This document shows, piece after piece, positions 30,012-39,851 of a stretch of 64,000 nucleotides of DNA. The stretch comes from Alphaproteobacteria bacterium HGW-Alphaproteobacteria-4 (lineage in GTDB: Bacteria; Pseudomonadota; Alphaproteobacteria; Rhodobacterales; Rhodobacteraceae). The notes below the pieces were generated by a model. The model was not told where the DNA came from, made no database searches, and worked only from the letters and a program-made list of their open reading frames with translations. Position numbers and translations under genes: made by a program. Position 1 is the first letter of the stretch. Every line of letters begins with the position of its first letter. Location: the NCBI GenBank assembly GCA_002842855.1, contig PHEE01000022.1, positions 1 to 64,000 of the forward strand, read 5' to 3'.

Positions 30012-30785
30012 CTATAGTTCGGCGCGCGGGCGGCGCGACAGGGTCAGATCGCGGATCACGATCTGGTTCATCTCCGGCCCCTCGAAAATCAAGTCGATCC
30101 AGGCTTTTTCCACCCGCTTTTCGTTGATCTTGGTATAGGCGAGGTCGAAGTCGACCCAGACATCATCCTGCCCCAGCGGCAGTTCGCGCACCACCTGTTC
30201 GGTGTTCGGGCCGTGGCGCACGTTGAGCCGCGCAAAGATTTCCAGCGGCCTTTCAACCTCGACCTTGCAGTCGAGCCGGATCAGATGATTGAGCCGCAGG
30301 CCCTGCACCGCATCGGGTGGCAGGTCGAGCACCAGCGACAGAAACGAGCCGTCAAACCTGAAAACGTCCATCCGAAGCCCGTAGGGCGCGAGGTCGGTTT
30401 CGCGGCGGTTGCGGATCTGTCGTGCGGTCAATTCGCTGACCGGGCAATCGTGAAACACCGTGGCTTCGCTGCCCAACATAGCTCGGCTGAGCAGGCCGGA
30501 ATGCCCGGCGGGCACCACCGGGCCGTGCCAAAGCTCGGGCCGCCATGCCCAATCGGTGCCCATCGGGCGGCGAATTGCGTCGGTGCCGATCAGCGGCAGG
30601 GTCAGCCGAGCGTCGGCCACATGCAGCACCCGGTCAATCTCGCGGCGCAACTGCATGGCATCGTCGCGCACCGCGCGCAGCAGGCCAAGCCGCATGCGGT
30701 CGGCCAGCCGGGCGGCGCGGTGCCAGTGCGCCAGCGCACGGCGGATCAGAATTCGGTCGAGAAAGGTTTCGCGTTTGAGGTTCAT
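30012..30785 (-). CDS. DUF6478-type protein
   Basis: 257 residues from ATG 30785; a TTG 21 bases upstream is less likely. It begins with a basic helix-rich region (residues 1-60), and the later part contains WAWRPELWHGPVVPAGHSG, FHDCPVSELTARQIRN and SFLSLVLDLP. I associate this pattern with DUF6478, found in Rhodobacteraceae, from memory. No enzymatic motif is visible. It is probably co-transcribed with the 120-residue gene downstream. Confidence 0.72.
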   Translation of the reverse strand: MNLKRETFLDRILIRRALAHWHRAARLADRMRLGLLRAVRDDAMQLRREIDRVLHVADARLTLPLIGTDAIRRPMGTDWAWRPELWHGPVVPAGHSGLLSRAMLGSEATVFHDCPVSELTARQIRNRRETDLAPYGLRMDVFRFDGSFLSLVLDLPPDAVQGLRLNHLIRLDCKVEVERPLEIFARLNVRHGPNTEQVVRELPLGQDDVWVDFDLAYTKINEKRVEKAWIDLIFEGPEMNQIVIRDLTLSRRPRAEL

Positions 30786-30909
30786 GGCAGCCAGATGATC
30801 GCGCAATCGTTACGCCAGCGGAAACAGTTAACCTAAATCGTTGCAATTCGGCAAACAACGCAAGTGGGAAATTTGCCCCGTCTCGCGCCCCGGGCGCGGC
30901 AACCTGATG

Positions 30910-31554
30910 TCAGCCAGCCGCTTCGCCCCCGTTTGCCGCGCGCAACGCGGCGGAAAAGTCGCTGGCGAGCATGCGCATGGTGGTGCTGTTCAGCGGTTCT
31001 GATGCCAGCCCCAGCACCGAAAGCAAGACAATGCGCCCGCGTGTCTGCATCAGTGCGCGCCAGCTGCGCGCTTGCACGCGGTTGGCGCCCAGTGGCGCGG
31101 TGTCGGTCAACTCGATCAGCAACACATCGCCCGCGACTTTCGTTTGGACGACCTTTACCGTCGCCGCGTTGCCGCTGCGCGACAGCGCGGCGCGCCCGGC
31201 TTCGGAGCGGAAATAGGTTTCCAGTTGCTTGAACGAGCGCGAGAGTGGCGCAGCGCCAGACGCGGCGGGCGTGACCGAGGCGGTCAGCACGGCCTTGGCC
31301 GCCGGGCGTTCGGCATCGGTGCTGCGCGATAGCGAAGCGCAGCTGCCCAGCAGCACAAACGCATCGGCGCCCTGCTCGTGGCTTTGCGCCTGATCGACAC
31401 AAAAGCCGCTCGGGCCGACAATGACCGGCCCACCCGAAGACAGCGCCATGCTGGTGGGCGCATCGCTGCCGCCGAACGGCAGTACGCAACCAGCGCTGGC
31501 GAGGCATGCCGCCAGCGCCAGCGCCAGCGGTGTTCTACTGGTCCATGTAGACAT
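30910..31554 (-). CDS. putative lipoprotein, function unknown
   Basis: 214 residues from ATG 31554, which opens a signal sequence with lipobox-like ACLASAGC (Cys near residue 22). An upstream in-frame extension would lie antisense-free inside ilvD and lacks a signal. The mature part has a conserved-looking [12 protein letters not shown] region and a C-terminal half with strands and helices. The start lies 20 bases inside the 3' end of ilvD on the same strand, so it is probably the second gene of an ilvD transcript. Confidence 0.72.
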   Translation of the reverse strand: MSTWTSRTPLALALAACLASAGCVLPFGGSDAPTSMALSSGGPVIVGPSGFCVDQAQSHEQGADAFVLLGSCASLSRSTDAERPAAKAVLTASVTPAASGAAPLSRSFKQLETYFRSEAGRAALSRSGNAATVKVVQTKVAGDVLLIELTDTAPLGANRVQARSWRALMQTRGRIVLLSVLGLASEPLNSTTMRMLASDFSAALRAANGGEAAG

Positions 31555-33268
31555 GCGTCTCGGCCTTGGCGCCGGGGTGGGTGACAGCACCGTAGCGGGT
31601 GGGGCCAACAAGACGCGCGTATTTCCAGAGCGCGCCCGAGGCGTAGTCGGTGGCACGCGGGCCTTTCCAGAGCGCCTTGCGGGCGGAAAGCTCGGCGTCA
31701 GTTAGCGCCACCGAAATCTCGCCCTTGATGGCGTCGATGGTAATGATGTCGCCGTCGCGCAACAGGGCAATCGGGCCGCCATGCGCCGCCTCTGGGCCGA
31801 CATGGCCGACACAGAAACCGCGCGTTGCGCCCGAGAAACGGCCATCGGTGATCAGCGCCACCTTCTTGCCCATGCCCTGACCGGAAAGTGCCGCCGTGGT
31901 GGCCAGCATTTCGCGCATGCCGGGGCCGCCTGCCGGGCCTTCGTTGCGGATCACCAGCACGTCGCCCTCACGGTAGCTGCGCGCTTGTACCGCCTCGAAT
32001 GCCTCTTCTTCGCATTCGAACACCCGCGCCGGACCGGTGAAGACCTGATGCTCGGGCGCCATGCCCGCCACCTTCACGATTGCGCCTTCGGGGGCGATGT
32101 TGCCTTTCAGCCCCACCACGCCGCCGGTCTGGGTGATCGGGGCGGCGACCGGGTGGATCACCTTGCCATCGGGCTCACCCTGGATCATTTCCAGTTCCTC
32201 GCCCATGGTCTTGCCGCTTGCGGTGATGCAGTCGAGGTGCAGCAAGCCCGCCTTGGCAAGCTCTTTCAGCACCACCGGCACGCCGCCCGCCTCATAGAGG
32301 TCTTTCGCCACATATTCGCCGCCGGGGCGCAAGTTGACGAAATAGGGCGTGTCGTGGAAGATGTCGCAGACATCGAAGAGGTCAAAGTCGATGCCCGCCT
32401 CATGCGCGATGGCGGGCAGGTGCAGGCCTGCGTTGGTGGACCCACCCGTGCAGGCCACCACGCGGGCCGCGTTTTCCAGCGCCTTGCGGGTAACGATGTC
32501 GCGGGCGCGAATATTTTTCTCGATCAGATGCATGACCGCCACGCCCGAGGCATCGCCATACTGGTCGCGGCTCTCGTAGGGTGCCGGGGCGCCGGAGGAG
32601 TTGAGGAGCGCAAGCCCGATCGCTTCGGAAACGCAGGCCATGGTGTTGGCGGTGTATTGGCCGCCGCAGGCGCCAGCCGAAGGGCAGGCGAGCTTTTCCA
32701 GAATCGCAAGCTCGGCGTCGGACATGTTGCCAGCCTGATGCTGGCCGACCGCCTCGAACACATCCTGCACCACGATATCGCGGCCATTGAGGCGGCCGGG
32801 CAGGATCGAGCCACCGTAGATGAACACCGAAGGCACGTTGAGCCGCACCATCGCCATCATCATGCCCGGCAGCGACTTGTCGCAGCCCGCAAGGCCCACC
32901 AGCGCATCATAGCAATGCCCGCGCATCGTCAACTCAACCGAGTCGGCGATGACATCGCGGCTGGCAAGCGAGCTGCGCATGCCCTCGTGCCCCATCGCAA
33001 TGCCATCGGTCACGGTAATGGTGGTGAATTCGCGCGGGGTGCCGCCGCCCTTCTTGACACCCATCTTCACCGACTGCGCCTGGCGGTTAAGCGCAATGTT
33101 GCACGGCGCCGCCTCGTTCCAGCAGGTGGCAACGCCGACCCAGGGCTGGTGAATTTCTTCCTCGGTAATGCCCATGGCGTAGAAATAGCTGCGGTGCGGC
33201 GCGCGCGAAGGGCCTTCGGTGACATGGCGCGAGGGCAGCTTGGATTTGTCGAAACGGGTGTTTTTCAT
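31535..33268 (-). CDS. ilvD: dihydroxy-acid dehydratase
   Basis: 577 residues; converts dihydroxy-isovalerate and dihydroxy-methylvalerate to the 2-oxo acids of branched-chain amino acid synthesis. The cluster Cys and signatures are clear: [37 protein letters not shown] and [16 protein letters not shown]. The ATG at 33268 is preferred over the one two codons upstream, since GGGAGG abuts the upstream ATG but sits at proper 6-base spacing from this one. Confidence 0.96.
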   Translation of the reverse strand: MKNTRFDKSKLPSRHVTEGPSRAPHRSYFYAMGITEEEIHQPWVGVATCWNEAAPCNIALNRQAQSVKMGVKKGGGTPREFTTITVTDGIAMGHEGMRSSLASRDVIADSVELTMRGHCYDALVGLAGCDKSLPGMMMAMVRLNVPSVFIYGGSILPGRLNGRDIVVQDVFEAVGQHQAGNMSDAELAILEKLACPSAGACGGQYTANTMACVSEAIGLALLNSSGAPAPYESRDQYGDASGVAVMHLIEKNIRARDIVTRKALENAARVVACTGGSTNAGLHLPAIAHEAGIDFDLFDVCDIFHDTPYFVNLRPGGEYVAKDLYEAGGVPVVLKELAKAGLLHLDCITASGKTMGEELEMIQGEPDGKVIHPVAAPITQTGGVVGLKGNIAPEGAIVKVAGMAPEHQVFTGPARVFECEEEAFEAVQARSYREGDVLVIRNEGPAGGPGMREMLATTAALSGQGMGKKVALITDGRFSGATRGFCVGHVGPEAAHGGPIALLRDGDIITIDAIKGEISVALTDAELSARKALWKGPRATDYASGALWKYARLVGPTRYGAVTHPGAKAETHVYMDQ

Positions 33269-33343
33269 GGGCATCCTCCCGGAAATGGTTGGTCAACGGC
33301 AATAAAGCGCCGATGCGGGCAGGGCAAGGCGCAGTCTGGCGGC

Positions 33344-34135
33344 ATGGATGAGGGCATCGGCAAAACCCGCGTGCAGCGCGACGAGATGGACCCGGCGCGG
33401 GGGCAGGCTTTGGCCGCCGTGCTGGGGCATGAGTTCGATCCCACCGCGCCGCTGCCGCCCTTTGCGCATCAGGTGTATTTCTGGGAGGCGCTGCCCGCTG
33501 GCGCACTGGGGCGCGACGGGCACCCGGCGCGGGGCGGGTTCATACCAGACCTCGGGCTGCCACGGCGGATGTGGGCAGGGGGGCGGCTGGAGTTTCACGC
33601 GCCGCTTTACGCCGTGCGGGAGGCGAAAAAGACTACGGTGATCGAGGCGGTTACGCGTAAAGAGGGGCGCACCGGGCCGTTGGGGTTCGTGACGCTGCGG
33701 CACGAGATTGTGCAGGGCGGCACGCTTTGCGTGACCGAGTGGCAGGATCTGGTTTACCGCGAAGACCCCGCGCCGGGGCTGGTGGTGCCGCCAGCGCCGC
33801 GCGCACCCGAAGGCAGCGAGGTGCTGCGGCGGCGGTTCAGCACGGTCGAACTGTTCCGCTATTCGGCTCTTACCTTCAACGGCCACCGGATTCACTACGA
33901 CCGCGATTATGCGCGCGAGGTCGAGGGCTATGGCGGGCTGGTGGTGCACGGGCCGCTCTTGGCGCAATGGCTGATGCTGATCGCGGCAGAGGCGGCGGGG
34001 GGCCTGAAGGCGTTTTCGTTCCGGGGCATTTCGGCGGCACTTGACGGTGAAGAGCTGCGGTTTTGCCGCGCGGGGCGGCGGCTTTGGGTGGCGGGCCCGG
34101 ATGGGCGGCTGTGTATGAGCGCCGAGGCGGCGTGA
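33344..34135 (+). CDS. MaoC/hot-dog family acyl-CoA hydratase (mesaconyl-C4-CoA hydratase/HTD2-like)
   Basis: 263 residues. The N-terminal half is FAS1-dehydratase-like (LPPFAHQVYFWEA, PRRMWAGGRLEFH). The C-terminal half carries the hot-dog hydratase motif FRYSALTFNGHRIHYDRDYA with catalytic Asn/His region, then VVHGPLLAQWL. This two-half layout fits mesaconyl-C4-CoA hydratases and hydroxyacyl-thioester dehydratases; the substrate is unproven. Start at ATG 33344; the open frame continues upstream only as antisense of ilvD. Confidence 0.8.
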   Translation: MDEGIGKTRVQRDEMDPARGQALAAVLGHEFDPTAPLPPFAHQVYFWEALPAGALGRDGHPARGGFIPDLGLPRRMWAGGRLEFHAPLYAVREAKKTTVIEAVTRKEGRTGPLGFVTLRHEIVQGGTLCVTEWQDLVYREDPAPGLVVPPAPRAPEGSEVLRRRFSTVELFRYSALTFNGHRIHYDRDYAREVEGYGGLVVHGPLLAQWLMLIAAEAAGGLKAFSFRGISAALDGEELRFCRAGRRLWVAGPDGRLCMSAEAA

Positions 34136-34206
34136 GGGGGCCTTCCGCCCCCTCTGGCGCGGTGCCCGCGCCATTCACCCCCCGAGGGTATTTGGACAAT
34201 GAAGAA
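34134..34206 (+). repeat. hairpin-plus-tail intergenic element, copy B
   Basis: Two hairpins in series: GAGGGGG/CCCCCTC (34134-34154, overlapping the stop codon) and GGCGCGG/CCGCGCC (34156-34172). The tail that follows reads GAGGGTATTTGGACAATGAAG. It sits between the hydratase gene and smpB. Confidence 0.65.
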
Positions 34207-34256
34207 ACCGGGGGGCGCTGGACTTGGGCGGCCGGGGGGACTATCTCGGGGCGGTC

Positions 34257-34730
34257 ATGGCTGAAAAATCTGATCCCAATTCCAAGACCATTGCCGAAAA
34301 CCGCCGGGCGCGGTTCGATTATGCCATCGAGAGCGATCTTGAGGCAGGGATCATTCTGACCGGGTCGGAAGTGAAATCGCTGCGGATCGGGCAGAGCAAC
34401 ATCGCCGAAAGCTATGCCAGCGTCGAGGGCGGCGAGTTGTGGCTGATCAACAGCTATATTGCGCCGTACATGCAGGCCGGGGTGTTCGGGCACGAACCGC
34501 GGCGGCGGCGCAAGCTGCTGGTGTCAAAGCGCGAGCTTTCGCGGCTGTGGAATGCGGTTGGGCGCGAGGGCATGACGATCGTGCCGATCGTGATGTATTT
34601 CAATGCGCGCGGCCGGGTCAAGCTGAAGATCGGCATCGCCAAGGGCAAGAAGCTGGCCGACAAACGCCAGACCGAGGCCAAGCGCGACTGGGACCGCCAG
34701 AAGGCGCGGATCATGAAGCAGAACCACTGA
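34257..34730 (+). CDS. smpB: SsrA (tmRNA)-binding protein SmpB
   Basis: 157 residues; binds tmRNA and brings it to stalled ribosomes. Family motifs: [33 protein letters not shown] and the basic C-terminal tail [20 protein letters not shown]. The ATG at 34257 gives the normal N-terminus. The tmRNA gene itself is not in the window. Confidence 0.96.
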   Translation: MAEKSDPNSKTIAENRRARFDYAIESDLEAGIILTGSEVKSLRIGQSNIAESYASVEGGELWLINSYIAPYMQAGVFGHEPRRRRKLLVSKRELSRLWNAVGREGMTIVPIVMYFNARGRVKLKIGIAKGKKLADKRQTEAKRDWDRQKARIMKQNH

Positions 34731-34763
34731 TCGGAAGATGCCCGGTTGCCGCCGCCCGAACGG

Positions 34764-36191
34764 TCAGGTTACTGGCGGGCGCGGTTGCAGCGGCGGGGTG
34801 ATGCCTTCGGGCAGCGGGCATGTGTAGGGGGTCGCTGCCAGCCGCGCGCGGTGTTCTTTCTGCGCCTCGGCCAGAAGGCCCGGTGCGGTCAGCAGTTTTT
34901 CGGCGCAGCGCGCCATCGCCTTGGCGGCATGCACGAGGCCCTTGTGCGCGGCGGGCGATTTGCCCTGCGCGGTGATCTGCCAGCTATGCCCCGGCGTGCC
35001 GATCGCGTGGGTGGCCACCAGCGCCTGCACCAGCGGCACCTTCCAGCTGACATCGGCGACGTCGGTTGACCCGATCAGCACCTCGCCGCGCGGGTAGAGC
35101 GGCACCACATAATCGCAAAGCGGTTCATCGCGCCGGGGCTGCATCGCCACCACCTTGTAGGGGGTAGCGATTTCCTCGGGCGTGAGGGTGGCCTGAATGG
35201 CGCGGGCGTAGGCGCGGTCGGCATCATCAAACTGCACACCGCCAAGCTCATCGAGCGCGGCCTGCATTGTCGCCTCCATCACCCGGTTGCCGAGCATGTT
35301 GGAAACCGCCGAAACGACCTGCGCCGCAACCTCGGTGCCGGTCATCAGCGCCGCGCCACGCGCCACGTTTTTTACTCGCTCGACGATCGCCAGCATGTCG
35401 TGCAACTGCATGGCGCGCACCAGATGGCGGACGCGGGCACGGCCCTGCACCACGTTCGGGGCGCTGCCTCCGGCATCGAGGTAGGCGTAGTGCATGCGGG
35501 CATCTTGCGGCACATGTTCGCGCAGGTAATTGACGCCGACCGACATCAGTTCGACCGCGTCGAGCGCCGAGCGGCCAAGATGCGGGCTCATGGCGGCGTG
35601 GCTGGTGCGGCCGGTGAAGGTGAAATCGAGGCGCATGTTGGCAAGGCTGAGCGCGTCATCGACGCGGGTGATCGGGTTCGGGTGCCAGGTGATCGCGGCA
35701 TCGACCCCGTCAAAGGCGCCATCGCGCACCAGAAAGGTTTTTGCGGCCCCCCCTTCTTCCGCCGGGCAGCCGTAATAGCGAACGCGGCCGGGGGTGCCGG
35801 TGGCAGCCAGCCAATCCTTGAGCGCGCAGGTGGCAAGAAGGGCGGCGGAACCCAGCAGGTTATGCCCGCAGCCGTGGCCGTTACCGCCCTTTTCCAGCTC
35901 GCGCGGTTCGGCCAGCCCGGCAACCTGGCTGAGGCCCGGCAACGCGTCATATTCGCCCAATATCGCAATCAGCGGCCCGCCGGCGCCCGCCTCGCCCATC
36001 ACCGCCGTGGGTATACCGGCGAGGTTTTCGGTAACGCGAAAGCCCTTGGCGTGCAGCATTGCGGTATGTTCCGCGCAGGAGGCGTATTCGGCGTAAAGCG
36101 TTTCCGGTGTGCCCCAGACCCGGTCGGAAAGTTCGATCAGGTCGGGTGCGTGGGCCTCGACCGCATCCCAGATTGCTTTGCTGTTGCGCAT
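34764..36191 (-). CDS. M20-family amidohydrolase (AbgB-like)
   Basis: 475 residues from ATG 36191. Metal and catalytic landmarks: EYDALPGLSQ, GHGCGHNLLGSAAL, CPAEEGGAAKTF, TWHPNP and HAAMSPHLGRSALDA for the dimerisation domain. This fits AbgB-type aminobenzoyl-glutamate hydrolases or indole-acetyl-amino-acid hydrolases; the substrate is uncertain. A start at 36212 is an alternative and adds 7 residues. It is divergent from sseA. Confidence 0.88.
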   Translation of the reverse strand: MRNSKAIWDAVEAHAPDLIELSDRVWGTPETLYAEYASCAEHTAMLHAKGFRVTENLAGIPTAVMGEAGAGGPLIAILGEYDALPGLSQVAGLAEPRELEKGGNGHGCGHNLLGSAALLATCALKDWLAATGTPGRVRYYGCPAEEGGAAKTFLVRDGAFDGVDAAITWHPNPITRVDDALSLANMRLDFTFTGRTSHAAMSPHLGRSALDAVELMSVGVNYLREHVPQDARMHYAYLDAGGSAPNVVQGRARVRHLVRAMQLHDMLAIVERVKNVARGAALMTGTEVAAQVVSAVSNMLGNRVMEATMQAALDELGGVQFDDADRAYARAIQATLTPEEIATPYKVVAMQPRRDEPLCDYVVPLYPRGEVLIGSTDVADVSWKVPLVQALVATHAIGTPGHSWQITAQGKSPAAHKGLVHAAKAMARCAEKLLTAPGLLAEAQKEHRARLAATPYTCPLPEGITPPLQPRPPVT

Positions 36192-36330
36192 TTTTGCCCT
36201 TGCCTTTGCCATGGTTCGCGGCCGAACAAAGCCTGCCGTGCAGCAAAGCGCAACTGCCAAACGGGCAAGGCCACCCTTGCCTCACCGGGCCCCGGCGCGT
36301 AAGTCTGGCCGCGCAAAGTGGAGGTACGGC

Positions 36331-37200
36331 ATGGCCATTGATGATCCCAAAACGCTGGTGTCGACCGACTGGCTGGAGACGCATCTGATAGACCCCGACC
36401 TGCGGGTACTGGATGCAAGCTGGTTCATGCCCGACAGTGGTCGCAACGCACGGGCCGAATACGAGGCGGCGCATGTTCCGGGGGCACGGTTTTTCGATAT
36501 TGACGATATTGCCGATACCCGGTCAACGCTGCCGCACATGGCACCGCCAGCAGAAATGTTCATCAGCCGGATGCGGGCGATGGGCATTGGCGACGGGCAT
36601 CAGGTGGTGGTTTACGACCAGTCCGGCATCTTTTCGGCACCGCGGGTGTGGTGGAACTTTCGCCTGATGGGCAAGCATGACGTGGCTGTGCTTGACGGCG
36701 GCTTTCCGAAATGGCTGGCCGAGGGTCGCCCGGTTGAGGACATGCCGCCGATCTTGCGCGACCGGCACATTACCGTGCAGCGCCACGCCGATCTGGTGAA
36801 AGATGTCACACAGGTGGCTGCCGCCTCGAAGTTGGGCGATCAGGAGATTGTCGATGCGCGCTCGGCGGGGCGGTTTGCGGGGGTGGAACCGGAGCCGCGG
36901 GCGGGGCTGCGGGGCGGGCATATACCGGGGTCGAAGAACCTGCCGTTCACCGAATTGCTTGCCGCCGATGGCACCATGAAACCCGTTGAAGCCCTGCGCG
37001 CGGCGTTTGAGGCGGCGGGGGTGAACCTGCGCAAGCCGATCATCAGCAGTTGCGGGTCGGGTGTGACGGCGGCGGTGCTTGACCTTGCGCTGGAGTTGAT
37101 CGGGCACCACAACCATGCCGTTTACGATGGCTCGTGGTCGGAATGGGGCATGTATAATGATCTGCGGGTGGCCACCGCGAAACCGGAAAAGGGCGCATGA
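36331..37200 (+). CDS. sseA: 3-mercaptopyruvate sulfurtransferase
   Basis: 289 residues with two rhodanese domains. The active-site loop CGSGVTA (Cys241) is the mercaptopyruvate type rather than the CRKGVT of thiosulfate sulfurtransferases. Other motifs: DASWFMPDSGRNARAEY and HIPGSKNLPF. It moves sulfur from 3-mercaptopyruvate to a thiol acceptor. Its TGA overlaps the next gene, an aminotransferase that could make 3-mercaptopyruvate from cysteine; that link is inference. Confidence 0.93.
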   Translation: MAIDDPKTLVSTDWLETHLIDPDLRVLDASWFMPDSGRNARAEYEAAHVPGARFFDIDDIADTRSTLPHMAPPAEMFISRMRAMGIGDGHQVVVYDQSGIFSAPRVWWNFRLMGKHDVAVLDGGFPKWLAEGRPVEDMPPILRDRHITVQRHADLVKDVTQVAAASKLGDQEIVDARSAGRFAGVEPEPRAGLRGGHIPGSKNLPFTELLAADGTMKPVEALRAAFEAAGVNLRKPIISSCGSGVTAAVLDLALELIGHHNHAVYDGSWSEWGMYNDLRVATAKPEKGA

Positions 37201-38384
37201 TGCTGCACAATCTCAAACCGCAAGCTGCCGACAAGATACTGGCGCTGATGGGGATGCTGAAGGCCGACCCGCGGCCCGGCAAGATCGACCTTGGCGTGGG
37301 CGTTTACAAGGATGCGAACGGCCTGACACCGGTGATGCGCGCGGTGAAGGCCGCGGAGCGGCGGCTGTGGGAAAGCGAGACCACCAAGACCTATACGGCG
37401 CTGGCGGGCGAACCTGCCTATCACGCGGCGATGGCCGAGTTGATATTGGGCTTTGGCTACCCCGAGGCGCGGGTGGCGGCGTTGGCCACGGTAGGTGGCA
37501 CCGGCGCGGTGCGGCAGGCGCTGGAGCTGATCCGCATGGCAGCGCCCGATGCCACGGTCTGGGTGTCTGACCCTACCTGGCCGAACCACCTCACGATCTT
37601 GAGCTATCTTGGCATCAAGACGCGGCTCTACCGCTATTTTGACGGCGAAACCCGCGGCGTCGATTTTGCCGGCATGATGGCCGACCTTGCGCAGGCGAGC
37701 GCGGGCGATGTGGTGTTGCTGCATGGCTGCTGCCACAACCCGACCGGCGCCAACCTGACGATGCCGGAGTGGGCAGAGGTGGCGAATCTGCTGGAGCGCA
37801 CCGGCGCGCTGCCTTTGGTGGACCTTGCCTATCAGGGTTTTGGCGACGGGCTGGATGATGATGCGGCGGGCACTCGCCTGCTGGCGGCGCGGCTGCCGCA
37901 GGTGCTGATTGCGGCCTCGTGCAGCAAGAACTTCGGCATCTATCGCGAACGCACCGGCATTTTGCTGGCGCTGGCGCCCGAAGGCGCGACGCGCGATCTG
38001 GTGCAGGGCAATTTCGCCTATCTCAACCGGCAGAACTATTCGTTCGCGCCCGACCACGGATCGCGGCTGGTTACGATGATTCTGACCGACGCGGGCCTGC
38101 GCGCCGACTGGCAGGCGGAACTGGAAGATGTGCGGCGGGGCATGCTGGCGCTGCGCGAACAATTGGCGGATGAGTTGCGGCGGCTTGCAGGCTCAGACCG
38201 GTTCGGCTTTCTGGCGCAGCATCGGGGCATGTTCTCGCGGCTCGGGGCCAGCCCCGAACAGGTGGAAAAGATGCGGGTCGAAAACGCGATCTATATGGTG
38301 GGCGACAGCCGGTTGAACATCGCCGGGCTGAACGCCGAGACGGTGCCGGTTCTGGCAAAGGCGATCATCGCGGCGGGGGTCTGA
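37197..38384 (+). CDS. aromatic amino acid/aspartate-type aminotransferase
   Basis: 395 residues, class I PLP-dependent aminotransferase of the AspC/TyrB branch. Landmarks: DLGVGVYKD, LHGCCHNPTGANL, DLAYQGFGDGL and the PLP lysine in SCSKNFGIYRER. The start codon lies within the end of sseA (4-base overlap), so the pair is coupled. A strong hairpin follows. Confidence 0.92.
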   Translation: MMLHNLKPQAADKILALMGMLKADPRPGKIDLGVGVYKDANGLTPVMRAVKAAERRLWESETTKTYTALAGEPAYHAAMAELILGFGYPEARVAALATVGGTGAVRQALELIRMAAPDATVWVSDPTWPNHLTILSYLGIKTRLYRYFDGETRGVDFAGMMADLAQASAGDVVLLHGCCHNPTGANLTMPEWAEVANLLERTGALPLVDLAYQGFGDGLDDDAAGTRLLAARLPQVLIAASCSKNFGIYRERTGILLALAPEGATRDLVQGNFAYLNRQNYSFAPDHGSRLVTMILTDAGLRADWQAELEDVRRGMLALREQLADELRRLAGSDRFGFLAQHRGMFSRLGASPEQVEKMRVENAIYMVGDSRLNIAGLNAETVPVLAKAIIAAGV

Positions 38385-38410
38385 GCCTGCAAGGGCGCGT
38401 GCCAATGGAA

Positions 38411-38436
38411 AAAGGCAGGGCCTGCGCCCTGCCTTT
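38411..38436. terminator. bidirectional hairpin terminator
   Basis: A perfect 11-bp stem (AAAGGCAGGGC with GCCCTGCCTTT) and 4-base loop CTGC sit between the convergent aminotransferase and amtB genes. The A-rich and T-rich ends give a short U-run in both directions, as expected of a shared terminator. Confidence 0.8.
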
Positions 38437-38457
38437 CCCGCCGCCATGCCAAGGGGA

Positions 38458-39822
38458 TCAGGCGTGGTAGGCGCTTTCACCATGGGTCGTCAGGTCAAGG
38501 CCCTGCCGCTCGTCGTCGCTGGAAACCCGCAAACCAAGCACCATGTCCACCAGCTTGAACAACACCACCGACACCACGCCGCACCACAAGATCGTTACCC
38601 CGACCGCCTGCGCCTGAACAAGCACTTGACCCGCGATCGAGAAATCTTCGGCCCCGGTGCCACCCAGCGACGGTGCGGTGAACACGCCGGTGCCAATGGC
38701 GCCGGTGATGCCGCCGATGCCGTGAATGCCGAACACATCAAGACTGTCGTCATAGCCGAGCTTGTTCTTCACCACCGCTACGAAGTAGTAGCACAGCGCC
38801 GAGGCAATGGCGCCAAGCGCGATTGCACCCACCGGGCCGACCGAGCCCGCCGCAGGGGTTACGGCCACCAGACCGGCCACAAGCCCCGAGGCAGCGCCCA
38901 GCATGCTGGCCTTGCCGCGCAGCAGCGCCTCAATTCCGGTCCAGGCCAGAATGGCGCCTGCGGTGGCGGTGAAGGTGTTGATCATCGCCAGCCCGGCGCC
39001 GCCGTTTGCCTCGAGGTTCGAGCCAGCGTTGAAGCCGAACCAACCGACCCAGAGGATGCCGGCGCCGACCAGTGTCAGCGTCATCGAATGCGGGGCCATC
39101 ATGTCTTTGCCAAGCCCGATCCGCTTGCCGATCATCACCGCGCCGATCAGCGCCGCGACGCCCGCGTTGATATGCACCACGGTGCCGCCCGCAAAATCGA
39201 GCGCGCCCCAGTTGAAAATCAGCCCGGCGCCATCCCAGACCATGTGCGCGATCGGGAAGTAAACCAGCGTCACCCAGAGCGTGGTGAACAGCAGCACCGC
39301 CGAAAACTTGGCGCGTTCCGCGAACGACCCGATGATCAGCGCGCAGGTAATGGCTGCGAAGGTCATCTGAAAGGCGATAAAGATGAACTCGGGGATCACC
39401 ACACCCTCGGTGAAGGTGGCAGACATGCTGTCCATCGTCACGCCCGCAAGAAACAGCTTGCCGGTGCCGCCCCAATAGGGGCTGGTGCCGCCGCCGAAAG
39501 CAAAGGAATAGCCCCAGAGCACCCAGATCACCATCACCAGAGCGGTGATCATTGTGGTCTGCATCAGCACCGAAAGCATGTTCTTGCTGCGCACGAGGCC
39601 GCCGTAAAACAGCGCCAGCCCCGGCACGATCATGAACAGCACCAGCAGGGTCGAGGTCATCATCCAGGCGACATCGCCCTTGTCCATGACATCGGCGGCC
39701 ACTTCGGTTACCGCTTCAACCACCGCCTCGGCGGCGGGTGCCGCGTCTTGTGCGAAGGCGGGCAGGGCCAGTGCCGCAAAAGCGGCGGCGGCAAGGCCCG
39801 GGAGTTTTGCAAGTTTCGTCAT
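38458..39822 (-). CDS. amtB: ammonium transporter
   Basis: About 454 residues with a cleavable signal-like N-terminus (ending ALPAFAQ), a short Ala/Glu-rich periplasmic stretch, and eleven hydrophobic helices. Conserved pore features: the His in GGTVVHINAG and the one in FGIHGIGG, and the MVWDGAGL region. Start at ATG 39822 is chosen for its GAGAG spacing; ATG 39831 is possible. It is downstream of the P-II gene, as in most glnK-amtB pairs, where P-II blocks the transporter when nitrogen is plentiful. Confidence 0.94.
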   Translation of the reverse strand: MTKLAKLPGLAAAAFAALALPAFAQDAAPAAEAVVEAVTEVAADVMDKGDVAWMMTSTLLVLFMIVPGLALFYGGLVRSKNMLSVLMQTTMITALVMVIWVLWGYSFAFGGGTSPYWGGTGKLFLAGVTMDSMSATFTEGVVIPEFIFIAFQMTFAAITCALIIGSFAERAKFSAVLLFTTLWVTLVYFPIAHMVWDGAGLIFNWGALDFAGGTVVHINAGVAALIGAVMIGKRIGLGKDMMAPHSMTLTLVGAGILWVGWFGFNAGSNLEANGGAGLAMINTFTATAGAILAWTGIEALLRGKASMLGAASGLVAGLVAVTPAAGSVGPVGAIALGAIASALCYYFVAVVKNKLGYDDSLDVFGIHGIGGITGAIGTGVFTAPSLGGTGAEDFSIAGQVLVQAQAVGVTILWCGVVSVVLFKLVDMVLGLRVSSDDERQGLDLTTHGESAYHA

Positions 39823-39851
39823 TTCTCTCATGTCCCCTGTTGCGGCCGCCC

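Noticed and set aside
31781-33343. Long in-frame extension upstream of the hydratase gene
   Set aside because: It runs antisense through ilvD; only the part from 33344 shows family motifs.
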